Assembly: GCF_900101885.1 (NCBI RefSeq)
Contig: NZ_FNAN01000012.1
Coordinates: 186,001-250,000 of the forward strand
From: Dyadobacter soli
GTDB lineage: Bacteria > Bacteroidota > Bacteroidia > Cytophagales > Spirosomataceae
Reading direction: 5' to 3'
DNA length: 64,000 nucleotides
Under the pieces are notes generated by a model. It worked only from the letters and a program-made list of their open reading frames with translations. It was not told where the DNA came from and ran no database searches. The translations under genes were made by a program, and so were the position numbers. Position 1 is the stretch's first letter. Every line of letters starts with the position of its first letter. This document shows positions 41,826 through 50,344 of the stretch, piece by piece.

Positions 41826-43970
41826 ATGTCAAACGTTCCCCATCCCGGTCTTGCCTCCGTCGAGTTGGATGAATTTCAATACGACAACCGCATTGTCCGG
41901 GACTTCGCCATCGCCACGATCCTGTTCGGGCTTATAGGCATGCTCGTGGGCTTACTGGCCGCCTTGCAGCTGGTTTTCCCGAACCTGAATTTCGACCTGC
42001 CTTTCCTTACATTCAGCCGCATACGTCCACTGCATACCAATGCGGTGATCTTCGCATTTGTCGGAAACGGCTTTTTCACAGGACTTTACTACTCCGTTCC
42101 GCGCGTACTGCGGACGCCCATCTGGAGTCCGGCATTGAGCCGCTTCCATTTCTGGGCCTGGCAGGCCATTATCCTCGGCGCGGCCATTTCGCTGCCTATG
42201 GGTTTTACTACTTCCAAAGAATATGCGGAGCTGGAATGGCCTCTGGACATCGCCATAGCCGTGGTTTGGGTTTCTGCATTGGTCAACATCATTATGACGA
42301 CAATCAACCGTCGCGTGGAGCACATTTATGCCGCGGTATGGTTCTACATCGCCTCTTTTGTGACAGTAGCGATGCTGCACGTGGTGAACAGCATTGCGCT
42401 GCCGATCTCGTTCATGAAAAGCTACTCCGTGTATGCGGGCGTGCAGGACGCGCTCGTGCAATGGTGGTACGGGCACAACGCAGTCGCATTTTTCCTTACG
42501 ACGCCCTACCTGGGGCTGATGTACTACTTTCTGCCCAAAGCTGCTAACCGGCCCATTTACTCCTACCGGCTTTCGATCGTGCATTTCTGGGCGCTGATAT
42601 TCCTGTATATCTGGGCCGGGCCGCACCACTTGCTCTACACCGCTTTGCCCGAATGGGCGCAGACGCTCGGCACCGTATTTTCCGTCATGCTCCTTGCGCC
42701 GTCCTGGGGCGGGATGATGAACGGATTGATGACCCTGCGCGGTGCCTGGGACAAAGTACGTGAAGATGTGGTACTGAAATTCATGGTGGTAGCCATTACC
42801 GCTTACGGCATGGCCACTTTCGAAGGGCCGATGCTTTCGCTCAAAAACGTAAACGCCATCGCCCACTACACCGACTGGATCGTGGCACACGTACACGTGG
42901 GGGCACTCGGGTGGAACGGCTTCCTCACATTCGGTATCCTGTACTGGCTTTTCCCGCGCCTCTATAACCGGCCGTTGTATTCTCCCAAAGCCGCCAATTT
43001 CCATTTCTGGATCGGCACGCTGGGCATTATCTTCTATACCATCCCGATGTATTGGGCCGGCTGGGTACAGAGCTCGATGTGGAAGGAATTTACACAGGAA
43101 GGACTTTTGAAATACCCCAATTTCCTGGAAACCGTAACGGCGCTCAAACCACTGTATTTTCTCCGCGGTGTAGGCGGCTCGTTGTACCTCGTTGGTTTTG
43201 TGGTGATGATCTATAACCTGTGGATGACCGCGCTGAAAGGCAAGCTCGTAGCCACCGAAACCGCCAAAGCCATGCCGCTGAATGCGATCTGGCATGCGGA
43301 GAAGAGCGAATACTGGCACCGCAGGCTCATGGAACGCAAGCCCCTGGCATTAACCATCTTCTCCCTGGTAGCCGTCGCGATCGGCGGGATGATCGAAATG
43401 ATCCCGACGTTCCTGGTCGAATCCAATGTACCAACCATTGCGAGCGTGAAGCCTTATACGCCGCTGGAATTGCAGGGCCGCGACATTTACGTCCGCGAAG
43501 GCTGCTACGTATGCCACACGCAGATGATCCGTCCGTTCCGTTCCGAGATCGAGCGGTTCGGGGAGTATTCCAAATCGGGGGAATTCGTATACGACCACCC
43601 GCACCAATGGGGCTCCAAACGCACAGGACCGGATTTGCATCGCATAGGCGGCAAGTACCCCGATTCCTGGCATTACAACCACATGGAAGATCCGACCAGC
43701 ATGTCACCCGGCTCCATCATGCCGCGTTACGGTTGGCTGCTCGAAAACGATCTCGATACCACCACCACGGTGGCCAAAATCAAAGCCATGCAAACGCTGG
43801 GCGTGCCCTACGAAAAAGGCTACGAACACCAGGCCAACGCCGATCTCTTGAAGCAGGAAAAGGAAATTCAGGAACGCCTGAAACAAAGCGGCATCAAAAC
43901 GGCGGCGAATAAAGAGATCATCGCACTGATCGCTTACATGCAACGAATGGGAACTGATATTAAAAAATGA
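41826..43970 (+). CDS. ccoNO: cbb3-type cytochrome c oxidase fused subunits I and II (CcoN-CcoO)
   Basis: A protein of 714 residues. Residues 1 to about 480 are CcoN: 12 spans and heme/copper His ligands in RPLHTNAVIF (His 70), WWYGHNAVAFF, GPHHLLY and AHVHVGALG. Residues about 500-714 are CcoO, a membrane-anchored cytochrome c with CYVCH at 560-564 and a distal Met region (SPGSIMPRYGWL). The two are separate genes in Proteobacteria but fused in most Bacteroidetes. This is the proton-pumping high-affinity terminal oxidase used at low oxygen. Confidence 0.95.
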   Translation: MSNVPHPGLASVELDEFQYDNRIVRDFAIATILFGLIGMLVGLLAALQLVFPNLNFDLPFLTFSRIRPLHTNAVIFAFVGNGFFTGLYYSVPRVLRTPIWSPALSRFHFWAWQAIILGAAISLPMGFTTSKEYAELEWPLDIAIAVVWVSALVNIIMTTINRRVEHIYAAVWFYIASFVTVAMLHVVNSIALPISFMKSYSVYAGVQDALVQWWYGHNAVAFFLTTPYLGLMYYFLPKAANRPIYSYRLSIVHFWALIFLYIWAGPHHLLYTALPEWAQTLGTVFSVMLLAPSWGGMMNGLMTLRGAWDKVREDVVLKFMVVAITAYGMATFEGPMLSLKNVNAIAHYTDWIVAHVHVGALGWNGFLTFGILYWLFPRLYNRPLYSPKAANFHFWIGTLGIIFYTIPMYWAGWVQSSMWKEFTQEGLLKYPNFLETVTALKPLYFLRGVGGSLYLVGFVVMIYNLWMTALKGKLVATETAKAMPLNAIWHAEKSEYWHRRLMERKPLALTIFSLVAVAIGGMIEMIPTFLVESNVPTIASVKPYTPLELQGRDIYVREGCYVCHTQMIRPFRSEIERFGEYSKSGEFVYDHPHQWGSKRTGPDLHRIGGKYPDSWHYNHMEDPTSMSPGSIMPRYGWLLENDLDTTTTVAKIKAMQTLGVPYEKGYEHQANADLLKQEKEIQERLKQSGIKTAANKEIIALIAYMQRMGTDIKK

Positions 43971-43976
43971 CCCCTC

Positions 43977-44999
43977 ATGAAATTCCGCAATTACCTCGAA
44001 ACCATAGCCGGTGTGGGCATTTACCCGCTCATATCCCTGCTGATATTCTTCGCTTTCTTCGTCGGCCTGCTCTTTTATGTGTGGGGGCTGGATAAAAGGA
44101 AGCTCGACAAAATGCGCAGCATTCCGCTCAACGACGGCGTTGCAAAAAAGACCCTGCTATCACTTCTGCTGCTCGGATGTGTTGCATTGCCCGCATCGGC
44201 GCAGGAAACGACCGAAAAAGTACGCGCCATCACCGAGCTGGACCTGATCCTTTACGTACTGCTTGGTGCATTGGTATTCATCATGATACAGCTGGCCATT
44301 TTGCTGGTGTCGGCAATGAATATCCTCAACAAAACCGCCCATGCTTCCCACGAGGAGCCTAACCACATTTTCAGTACGCATTGGTGGCGCAAGTTCAGGG
44401 GCATCAGCGTGGCCGTGCATAACGAAAAAGACATCCTGATCGATGGTCACGATTACGACGGCATCCAGGAGCTCGACAACCGGATGCCGCCCTGGCTGCA
44501 ATTCCTGTTTTACACCACCATTTTCATCGCCGTAGTTTATTCGGCCTACTATTTCAGCGGCCTGGGCGATTTGCAGATCGCGGAGCTCGAAAAGGAAATC
44601 GCCACTGCCGAGGCAGATAAGAAGGCTTACATGGAAAAAGTGGGCGCCAGCATGGACGAAAATTCCGTAACGCTCCTCACAGACAAAGCAGGCGTGGAAG
44701 CGGGGATGAAAATTTTCCAGGAAAAATGCACGGCTTGCCACGGTACCGAGGGCGGCGGCTCGGTAGGCCCCAACCTCACCGACGACTACTGGCTGCACGG
44801 CGGCGGCATTCACAATGTGTTTAAGGTGATTAAATATGGTGTACCCGAAAAAGGAATGATCTCCTGGGAGAAACAGCTTTCCCCTACCGACATCCAGAAG
44901 GTGGCGAGCTTCGTGCTTTCAATTAAGGGTACCAAGCCGGCCAATGCGAAGGAGCCGCAAGGCGAGCTTTTCAGTGAAGAGACCGTGGCAGAGAACTAA
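43977..44999 (+). CDS. ccoP: cbb3 oxidase CcoQ-CcoP fusion, mono-heme
   Basis: A single open frame of 340 residues. Residues 1-55 look like a complete CcoQ (MKFRNYLETIAGVGIYPLIS, then GLLFYVWGLDKRKLDKM). Residues from about 57 look like the start of CcoP, including its own signal-type segment (TLLSLLLLGCVALPASAQ), two further spans, a soluble domain and a cytochrome c with CTACH at 251-255 and a distal Met (PEKGMISW). The two are usually separate reading frames; a stop appears to have been lost, next to an A6 run at the junction. Only one heme site is present, as in other Bacteroidetes CcoP. Confidence 0.9.
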   Translation: MKFRNYLETIAGVGIYPLISLLIFFAFFVGLLFYVWGLDKRKLDKMRSIPLNDGVAKKTLLSLLLLGCVALPASAQETTEKVRAITELDLILYVLLGALVFIMIQLAILLVSAMNILNKTAHASHEEPNHIFSTHWWRKFRGISVAVHNEKDILIDGHDYDGIQELDNRMPPWLQFLFYTTIFIAVVYSAYYFSGLGDLQIAELEKEIATAEADKKAYMEKVGASMDENSVTLLTDKAGVEAGMKIFQEKCTACHGTEGGGSVGPNLTDDYWLHGGGIHNVFKVIKYGVPEKGMISWEKQLSPTDIQKVASFVLSIKGTKPANAKEPQGELFSEETVAEN

Positions 45000-45006
45000 T
45001 TGAATC

Positions 45007-46356
45007 ATGAAAACCAGTACCGAAACACGGCCCCTGTATCCCCAGCGCCCCGAAGGCAAATGGCATAACCGCCGTGTGGCATTCAGCATCGCCATCATCG
45101 CATTGCTGTTCGTCGTTCCGTTCGTACGGGTCGGCGGGCAGCCGCTGGTGTTATTGAATGTAATTGAAAGGAAGATCATGCTCTTCGGCATCTTCATCGG
45201 GCCGCAGGATTACTGGCTTTTCGGGCTGACAATGCTTTCGTTTTTCGTGTTCATTGTGCTTTTCACTACCGTTTTCGGGCGGTTGTGGTGCGGCTGGGCT
45301 TGCCCTCAGACGGTTTTTATGGAAATGGTTTTCCGCAAAATCGAATACGCCATCGAAGGCGACGCCGGGAAACAAAAACTGCTGGACAAAGCACCATGGA
45401 CAGCGGACAAAATCCTGAAAAAGGGTTTGAAATACACCATTTTCCTGATCGTTTCCTTTGCCATTGCCAACCTGCTGCTGGCCTATGTGCTGGGTACGGA
45501 TGAATTATCCAAAATCATTTTGGAACCGGTTGAGGATCATATCGGGCTATTTTCCGGCATTGTCCTGTTCACAGCCGTATTCTACTGGAACTTCGCGTGG
45601 CTGCGCGAGCAGGCCTGCACGGTGGTGTGCCCGTATGGCCGCCTGCAAAGCGTGCTGCTCGACCGCAACTCCATCAACGTCGCCTACGACCACGAACGCG
45701 GCGAGCCAAGGGGCAAGCTGCACAAAGGTACCGACCGCACCGAAGGCGATTGCATCAATTGCTTCCAATGCGTGGCCGTATGCCCCACCGGCATCGATAT
45801 CCGAAATGGTACCCAAATGGAATGTGTGAATTGCACGGCATGCATCGATGCCTGCGACGCGATTATGGACAAAGTCGGGTTTGACCGTGGCCTGATCCGC
45901 TATACTTCCGAAAACGCGATTGCAAAAAAGACTGCAAAAGTGATCACCCCGCGGACCTGGGGATATGCGGCGGTACTGCTGTTGCTCTGGTCGGCATTGG
46001 GGTTCGTGGTAGCGACCCGCACCGATACGCAAACCACCCTTTTCCGCGCACCCGGCAGCCGCTACATCGAGAACGGCGACGGCACCATCAGCAACCTCTA
46101 CACATTCAAGATATTCAACAAGACGAACCGCACCATCAAACCCTCCATGCACCTCGACTCCCCGCACGGTAAACTTCTTTTCGCCGGATCACCCGATCTG
46201 ACGCTGGAAGCGGCGGGGATGTCCGAGGGAACCGTGTTTGTGATTATCCCGAAATCCGAATTGAGAAGCCGGAAAACAGTGCTGAAACTCTCGGTTTCGC
46301 AGGATGATCAGTTGCTTGAAAGTTTTGAGACCACATTCATGGCACCGGAAGAATAA
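45007..46356 (+). CDS. ccoG: cbb3 oxidase accessory iron-sulfur protein CcoG (RdxA/FixG)
   Basis: A protein of 449 residues with five or so membrane spans. A Cys motif CGWACPQ lies after the second span, and two 4Fe-4S ferredoxin motifs are seen (CINCFQCVAVCP and CVNCTACIDACD). The C-terminal periplasmic immunoglobulin-like domain (LYTFKIFNKTNRTIKPSMHL) is typical. CcoG is thought to reduce copper for oxidase assembly. It begins 7 bases after ccoP. Confidence 0.95.
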   Translation: MKTSTETRPLYPQRPEGKWHNRRVAFSIAIIALLFVVPFVRVGGQPLVLLNVIERKIMLFGIFIGPQDYWLFGLTMLSFFVFIVLFTTVFGRLWCGWACPQTVFMEMVFRKIEYAIEGDAGKQKLLDKAPWTADKILKKGLKYTIFLIVSFAIANLLLAYVLGTDELSKIILEPVEDHIGLFSGIVLFTAVFYWNFAWLREQACTVVCPYGRLQSVLLDRNSINVAYDHERGEPRGKLHKGTDRTEGDCINCFQCVAVCPTGIDIRNGTQMECVNCTACIDACDAIMDKVGFDRGLIRYTSENAIAKKTAKVITPRTWGYAAVLLLLWSALGFVVATRTDTQTTLFRAPGSRYIENGDGTISNLYTFKIFNKTNRTIKPSMHLDSPHGKLLFAGSPDLTLEAAGMSEGTVFVIIPKSELRSRKTVLKLSVSQDDQLLESFETTFMAPEE

Positions 46357-46384
46357 TGTCCATTAACCTACTTTTTGAAACACC

Positions 46385-46837
46385 ATGAAAATCAATTGGA
46401 AAGCCCTCATTGCCTCTGTTTACATCAGCTTTATTTCGATGATCCTGTTGCTCGTAAGTATGAGCGCGGGGCAGAAAATCGATCTTGTAACGGACCATTA
46501 CTACGAGGAGGAACTGAAATTTCAGGGTAAGATCGACAAAGCCCAACGCGCCGCGGCATTGCCCGAGCCGCTGTCGTGGCAGGTTACTGAAAACGCGTTG
46601 CAAGTAAATTACCCCCCGAGCTTAGCGGAATCGAATATCTCCGGGGAAATCCGCCTCTACTGCCCGTCCGATAACCGCAACGACCGGCAGTTCGCGATTG
46701 AACCGAATGCCGGCATCCAGACCATCGCATTATCAGAAATCCCGGCAGGTCGCTACAAAATCCAGTTCGACTGGAAACGCGGAAACGAAACTTACTGGAA
46801 CGAGGGCGTGGTGGTGATTGACCACAAAAACCTTTAA
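46385..46837 (+). CDS. FixH/CcoH-like assembly protein
   Basis: A protein of 150 residues with one N-terminal membrane span (KALIASVYISFISMILLLVS), followed by the FixH pattern LVTDHYYEEELKFQGKID and a small periplasmic domain ending in YWNEGVVVIDHK. FixH/CcoH is needed for cbb3 oxidase maturation. It follows ccoG by 28 bases and precedes the SafE-like gene by 3. Confidence 0.9.
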   Translation: MKINWKALIASVYISFISMILLLVSMSAGQKIDLVTDHYYEEELKFQGKIDKAQRAAALPEPLSWQVTENALQVNYPPSLAESNISGEIRLYCPSDNRNDRQFAIEPNAGIQTIALSEIPAGRYKIQFDWKRGNETYWNEGVVVIDHKNL

Positions 46838-46840
46838 ACC

Positions 46841-47539
46841 ATGATTACCGTCCTGCCTTACCTTGCCATTTCGATGGGGCTGATCAGCAGCTTCCATTGC
46901 GTGGGGATGTGCGGGCCCATCGCGCTCGCATTACCCGTGTATAAGGGCACACGCACGCGCCGGATCGCGGGCGTGCTCGCGTATAATGTGGGGCGCGCGC
47001 TTACATATGCGATGTTTGGAATGATAATCGGAACCTTGGGGGCTTCGCTGGCCTGGCTGGGAGTGCTGCGTTACGCGTCCATTGCAGTCGGGGTGGCCAT
47101 GCTGGTTTACGTGTTTTGGCCGGCCGGGTTGGAGCAGCGGCTGCATATGCCATTGTTTTGGCAAAAAGCGATAAACCGGTTGAAGCATAGCATGGGTTTC
47201 TATCTCAAAAAGGCGGATTTGACCGGTATGTTATTTCTTGGAATGCTCAACGGGGCAATTCCCTGCGGCATGGTGTATATGGCACTCATAAGCTCCGTTG
47301 CCACCGGTGGTGCTTGGGCTGGCGGCGCATTCATGGCGCTTTTCGGACTTGGTACCATGCCCGCGATGCTTGCGTTGGGCATTGCAAAGCAGCAATTCAC
47401 ACCTGCATTGAGGACGCGCATCCGTAAACTGACGCCGGTACTCGTAGCTATCGCGGGCATCTGGCTGGTGGCACGCGGCGTTATGATGTCCTATCCCGAA
47501 CATTCCGGTGCTTCGGCAGGCATTACAATCTGCCGATGA
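46841..47539 (+). CDS. Sulfite exporter TauE/SafE-family protein (CcoH-like copper/assembly transporter)
   Basis: A protein of 232 residues with six spans. The motif SSFHCVGMCGPIALALP in the first loop and GMLNGAIPCGMVYMAL later place it in the UreH/SafE group found at the end of Bacteroidetes cbb3 operons. Paired Cys (HCVGMC) could bind copper. The likely role is in supply of copper or another factor to the oxidase; transport of sulfite is not implied. Confidence 0.85.
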   Translation: MITVLPYLAISMGLISSFHCVGMCGPIALALPVYKGTRTRRIAGVLAYNVGRALTYAMFGMIIGTLGASLAWLGVLRYASIAVGVAMLVYVFWPAGLEQRLHMPLFWQKAINRLKHSMGFYLKKADLTGMLFLGMLNGAIPCGMVYMALISSVATGGAWAGGAFMALFGLGTMPAMLALGIAKQQFTPALRTRIRKLTPVLVAIAGIWLVARGVMMSYPEHSGASAGITICR

Positions 47540-47575
47540 GCACCTGTTGATCCCGGGTAGAAGTCTGTTTCTGGC

Positions 47576-47589
47576 ATGATCAAGATCAT
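47576..47589 (+). promoter_or_regulatory. FNR-type box upstream of hemN
   Basis: ATGAT-CAAG-ATCAT contains the FNR core TGAT-N4-ATCA as a perfect dyad. Its centre is 29.5 bases before the -7 element TAGTTTTG, which places it near -41.5, the class II activation position of FNR/Crp proteins. Confidence 0.65.
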
Positions 47590-47611
47590 GTTTTCCGCTT
47601 CCTGTCCTGGG

Positions 47612-47619
47612 TAGTTTTG
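47612..47619 (+). promoter_or_regulatory. -7 promoter element of hemN
   Basis: TAGTTTTG matches TAnnTTTG and lies 29 bases before the hemN ATG. There is no proper -33 TTTG, consistent with activator dependence. It overlaps an inverted repeat, GTTTTGAT-N11-ATCAAAAC (47614-47640). Confidence 0.6.
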
Positions 47620-47648
47620 ATCAATGATCTACATCAAAACTTTGACCA

Positions 47649-49013
47649 ATGGACAAGGACCTGCTTTTCAAATACAACATTCCCGGACCACGCTACACCA
47701 GCTATCCGACGGTCCCCTACTGGCAGAAAACGCCTCCCCCGGTGAGCAAATGGAAAGAGCTCGTCCAGGATGCTTTCACGGTGTCGAATCAAAAGGAAGG
47801 AATCAGTCTTTACATACACCTGCCATTTTGCGAAAGCCTTTGTACCTATTGCGGCTGCAACACGCGCATTACAGTTAACCATGCGGTAGAGCACAAATAC
47901 ATCCAGGCCGTTTTGAAGGAATGGCAAATGTATTGCGCATTGTTTGGGGATGAAAAACCGGTGATCCGCGAGCTGCACCTCGGCGGCGGCACGCCTACAT
48001 TTTTCAGTGCGGCACACCTGGTTGAACTCGTGAATGGCTTGTTGGCAAATGCATTGGTACACGCTGACGCCCGTTTCGGTTTCGAAGCGCATCCGGGTAA
48101 CACCACCGACGAGCATCTGGAAGCATTATACTCTGCGGGCTTCCGCAGGATAAGCATTGGCGTGCAGGATTTCAATCCGGTAGTCCTGGCCATTATCAAC
48201 CGGCACCAGACATTTGAGCAGGTAAAACACCTCACGCTAAGAGCCCGTGAAATCGGGTACACATCCGTCAATTACGACATTGTTTACGGACTTCCGCAGC
48301 AGAAGAATTGCTCGATGATGGAGACCATGCTGCATGTGATCCGCCTCCGCCCCGACCGCATTGCATTTTACAGCTACGCCCACGTGCCGTGGATCAAACC
48401 CGGCCAGCGCCGTTATACCGAAAAAGACCTGCCCGATGCCGATCACAAAATGGCGATCTATGAAACCGGCCGCAATGCATTGGAACTGGCCGGTTATGAG
48501 GACATCGGCATGGATCATTTTGCGCTCAAATCCGACGAGCTTTACAAAGCTGCCAAACAGGAACGCCTGCACCGGAATTTCATGGGCTACACCGACACGC
48601 GTACGCAACTGCTGATCGGCCTCGGTGCATCGTCCATTTCCGACTCGTGGTGGGGCTATGCGCAGAACGAGAAGAAAGTGGAGGATTATTACAAAAAACT
48701 CGCGGCAAACGAGCTGCCGCTGTTCCGCGGACATGCGCTGAGCCGCGAGGACCTGATCATGAGAAAGCATATTCTGCGGCTGATGACGGGTTTCGAAACA
48801 TCCTGGGCCAGCACGTCGGAAGTTTGTATGGAGCTTTACCAGGCCCTTGAAAGGCTCGCGGAAATGGAGTCCGACGAGCTGGTGGAAGTGGAGCCTTTCC
48901 GGCTGAGGATCACTGAAAAAGGCAAAGCATTCGTACGAAACGTATGCATGGCATTTGATGCGCGCCTGTGGGCCGATTTACCTCAAACGACCCTTTTCAG
49001 CCAAACAGTTTAA
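47649..49013 (+). CDS. hemN: Oxygen-independent coproporphyrinogen III oxidase
   Basis: A protein of 454 residues, the standard HemN length. The radical-SAM cluster motif is CESLCTYC (Cys 61, 65 and 68) followed by GC, and HLGGGTPTFF binds SAM. The N-terminal YNIPGPRYTSYPTVPYW is the HemN-specific start, and the C-terminal DxFALKSDEL and FMGYTDTRT segments distinguish it from HemW. It makes protoporphyrinogen IX without oxygen, and so supports heme supply for the adjacent cbb3 oxidase at low oxygen. An FNR-type box precedes it. Confidence 0.95.
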   Translation: MDKDLLFKYNIPGPRYTSYPTVPYWQKTPPPVSKWKELVQDAFTVSNQKEGISLYIHLPFCESLCTYCGCNTRITVNHAVEHKYIQAVLKEWQMYCALFGDEKPVIRELHLGGGTPTFFSAAHLVELVNGLLANALVHADARFGFEAHPGNTTDEHLEALYSAGFRRISIGVQDFNPVVLAIINRHQTFEQVKHLTLRAREIGYTSVNYDIVYGLPQQKNCSMMETMLHVIRLRPDRIAFYSYAHVPWIKPGQRRYTEKDLPDADHKMAIYETGRNALELAGYEDIGMDHFALKSDELYKAAKQERLHRNFMGYTDTRTQLLIGLGASSISDSWWGYAQNEKKVEDYYKKLAANELPLFRGHALSREDLIMRKHILRLMTGFETSWASTSEVCMELYQALERLAEMESDELVEVEPFRLRITEKGKAFVRNVCMAFDARLWADLPQTTLFSQTV

Positions 49014-49091
49014 CAATGAATTCTTGCGGTGTTCACCTGTGTCCTGTACTTTGGTATGTTTGATACGGATATTTTAATTCATACGCAGGTG

Positions 49092-50327
49092 ATGACACGG
49101 CACATCGAGATGCTGGATGCCCTGTTCAAGCACGCGACCGAGGGGATCGTGGTGGTGGACAGGCAGGCGAATATTGTAATGCTCAACCCCAAAGCAAAGG
49201 AGCTTTTTGGCTATGCCGACAGCGAGCTGATCGGCAGGAAAGTCGAGACGCTGATCCCGCAACGGTTCAACCGGAACCACGTGGGCTACCGCGACGAGTA
49301 CCTGGAAGCGCCCCGCGCACGTGGTATGGGACATATGATGGACCTTTTCGCCCGGCGCAAGGACGGCAGCGAGTTTCCGGTAGAGGTGAGTCTCAGCCCT
49401 TTCAAAACCAGCGACGGCGAGTTTGTGGTGAGTTTTGTAATCGATATTACCGAGCGCAAAAAGCAGGAAAGCCGCATTATCGAAGCTAATCTTGAAATAC
49501 AAAAACTGAATGCGGAACTCGAAGAACGCGTGCAGCAGCGTACCGAAGAGCTGGCCGCGGCGATCAAGCGCATAGAGCAGTCGCAGGAGGAAGTGGTACG
49601 GGCATTGACGAAGGAGCGCGAACTGAACAACATGAAGAGCCAGTTCGTGACCATCGCCTCGCACGAGTTCAGGACGCCCCTGGCGACGATCCTGTCGTCG
49701 GCGTCCCTCATAGGCCGCTATTCCCGCACGGAGGACGAGGACAAGCGGCAAAAGCACGTCCAGCGCATCAAATCGACGGTTACCAACCTTACCGAGATCT
49801 TGAACGACTTTCTTTCGATCGGCAAGCTGGAAGAGGGCCGCATTCACGCGATTCCTGTGCTTACCGACCTGGATGCATTTTGCAAGAATCTCATAGAAGA
49901 AATCCGCGGGCTTTGTAAGGAAGCGCAGCAAATGCATTTTTCCTACGATGGCGAAGTCACTGCCTGGCTCGACAAACAGCTGTTGCGGAATGTACTTTTT
50001 AACCTGCTTTCGAATGCGATCAAGTATTCGGAATCCGGCAAATCGATCTTTCTGAGGGTCAAAAATTGGAGCGGGCTGATCCGCATCGAAGTGCAGGACC
50101 AGGGTATCGGCATTCCCGAGCAAGACCAGGGCCACATTTTCGACCGGTTTTTCCGCGCCAATAATGCCGGTAATGCGCAGGGTACCGGGCTGGGCCTCAA
50201 TATTGTACAAAACTACATCGAACTGATGGGCGGCACCGTGCGCTTCCAAAGTGAAGTGGGTGCGGGCACTACGTTTTTCGTGGAACTGCCTAACCGCGAG
50301 CCGGCTACCGTAAAAATCGAATCCTGA
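49092..50327 (+). CDS. PAS-domain sensor histidine kinase
   Basis: A protein of 411 residues from the ATG at 49092 (MTRHIEMLDALFKHATEG); a GTG at 49029 would add 21 residues with no match, and a possible -7 element (TATGTTTG, 49055-49062) lies between. A PAS domain covers about residues 5-115 (EGIVVVDRQANIVMLNPKAK), a coiled coil about 125-180, then HisKA with the phospho-acceptor His at about 191 (SHEFRTPLATIL) and HATPase (NLLSNAIKYSE, DQGIGIPEQDQ, GTGLGLNIV). There is no membrane span, so it senses a cytoplasmic cue. It pairs with the response regulator that starts 17 bases later. No FixL-type heme His was identified in the PAS domain. Confidence 0.9.
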   Translation: MTRHIEMLDALFKHATEGIVVVDRQANIVMLNPKAKELFGYADSELIGRKVETLIPQRFNRNHVGYRDEYLEAPRARGMGHMMDLFARRKDGSEFPVEVSLSPFKTSDGEFVVSFVIDITERKKQESRIIEANLEIQKLNAELEERVQQRTEELAAAIKRIEQSQEEVVRALTKERELNNMKSQFVTIASHEFRTPLATILSSASLIGRYSRTEDEDKRQKHVQRIKSTVTNLTEILNDFLSIGKLEEGRIHAIPVLTDLDAFCKNLIEEIRGLCKEAQQMHFSYDGEVTAWLDKQLLRNVLFNLLSNAIKYSESGKSIFLRVKNWSGLIRIEVQDQGIGIPEQDQGHIFDRFFRANNAGNAQGTGLGLNIVQNYIELMGGTVRFQSEVGAGTTFFVELPNREPATVKIES

Positions 50328-50344
50328 CACAAACAGTACGCAAC

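Noticed and set aside
47614..47640. The inverted repeat before hemN as an intrinsic terminator
   Set aside because: The stem is AT-rich and weak, has an 11-base loop, and sits in the promoter and leader rather than after a gene.
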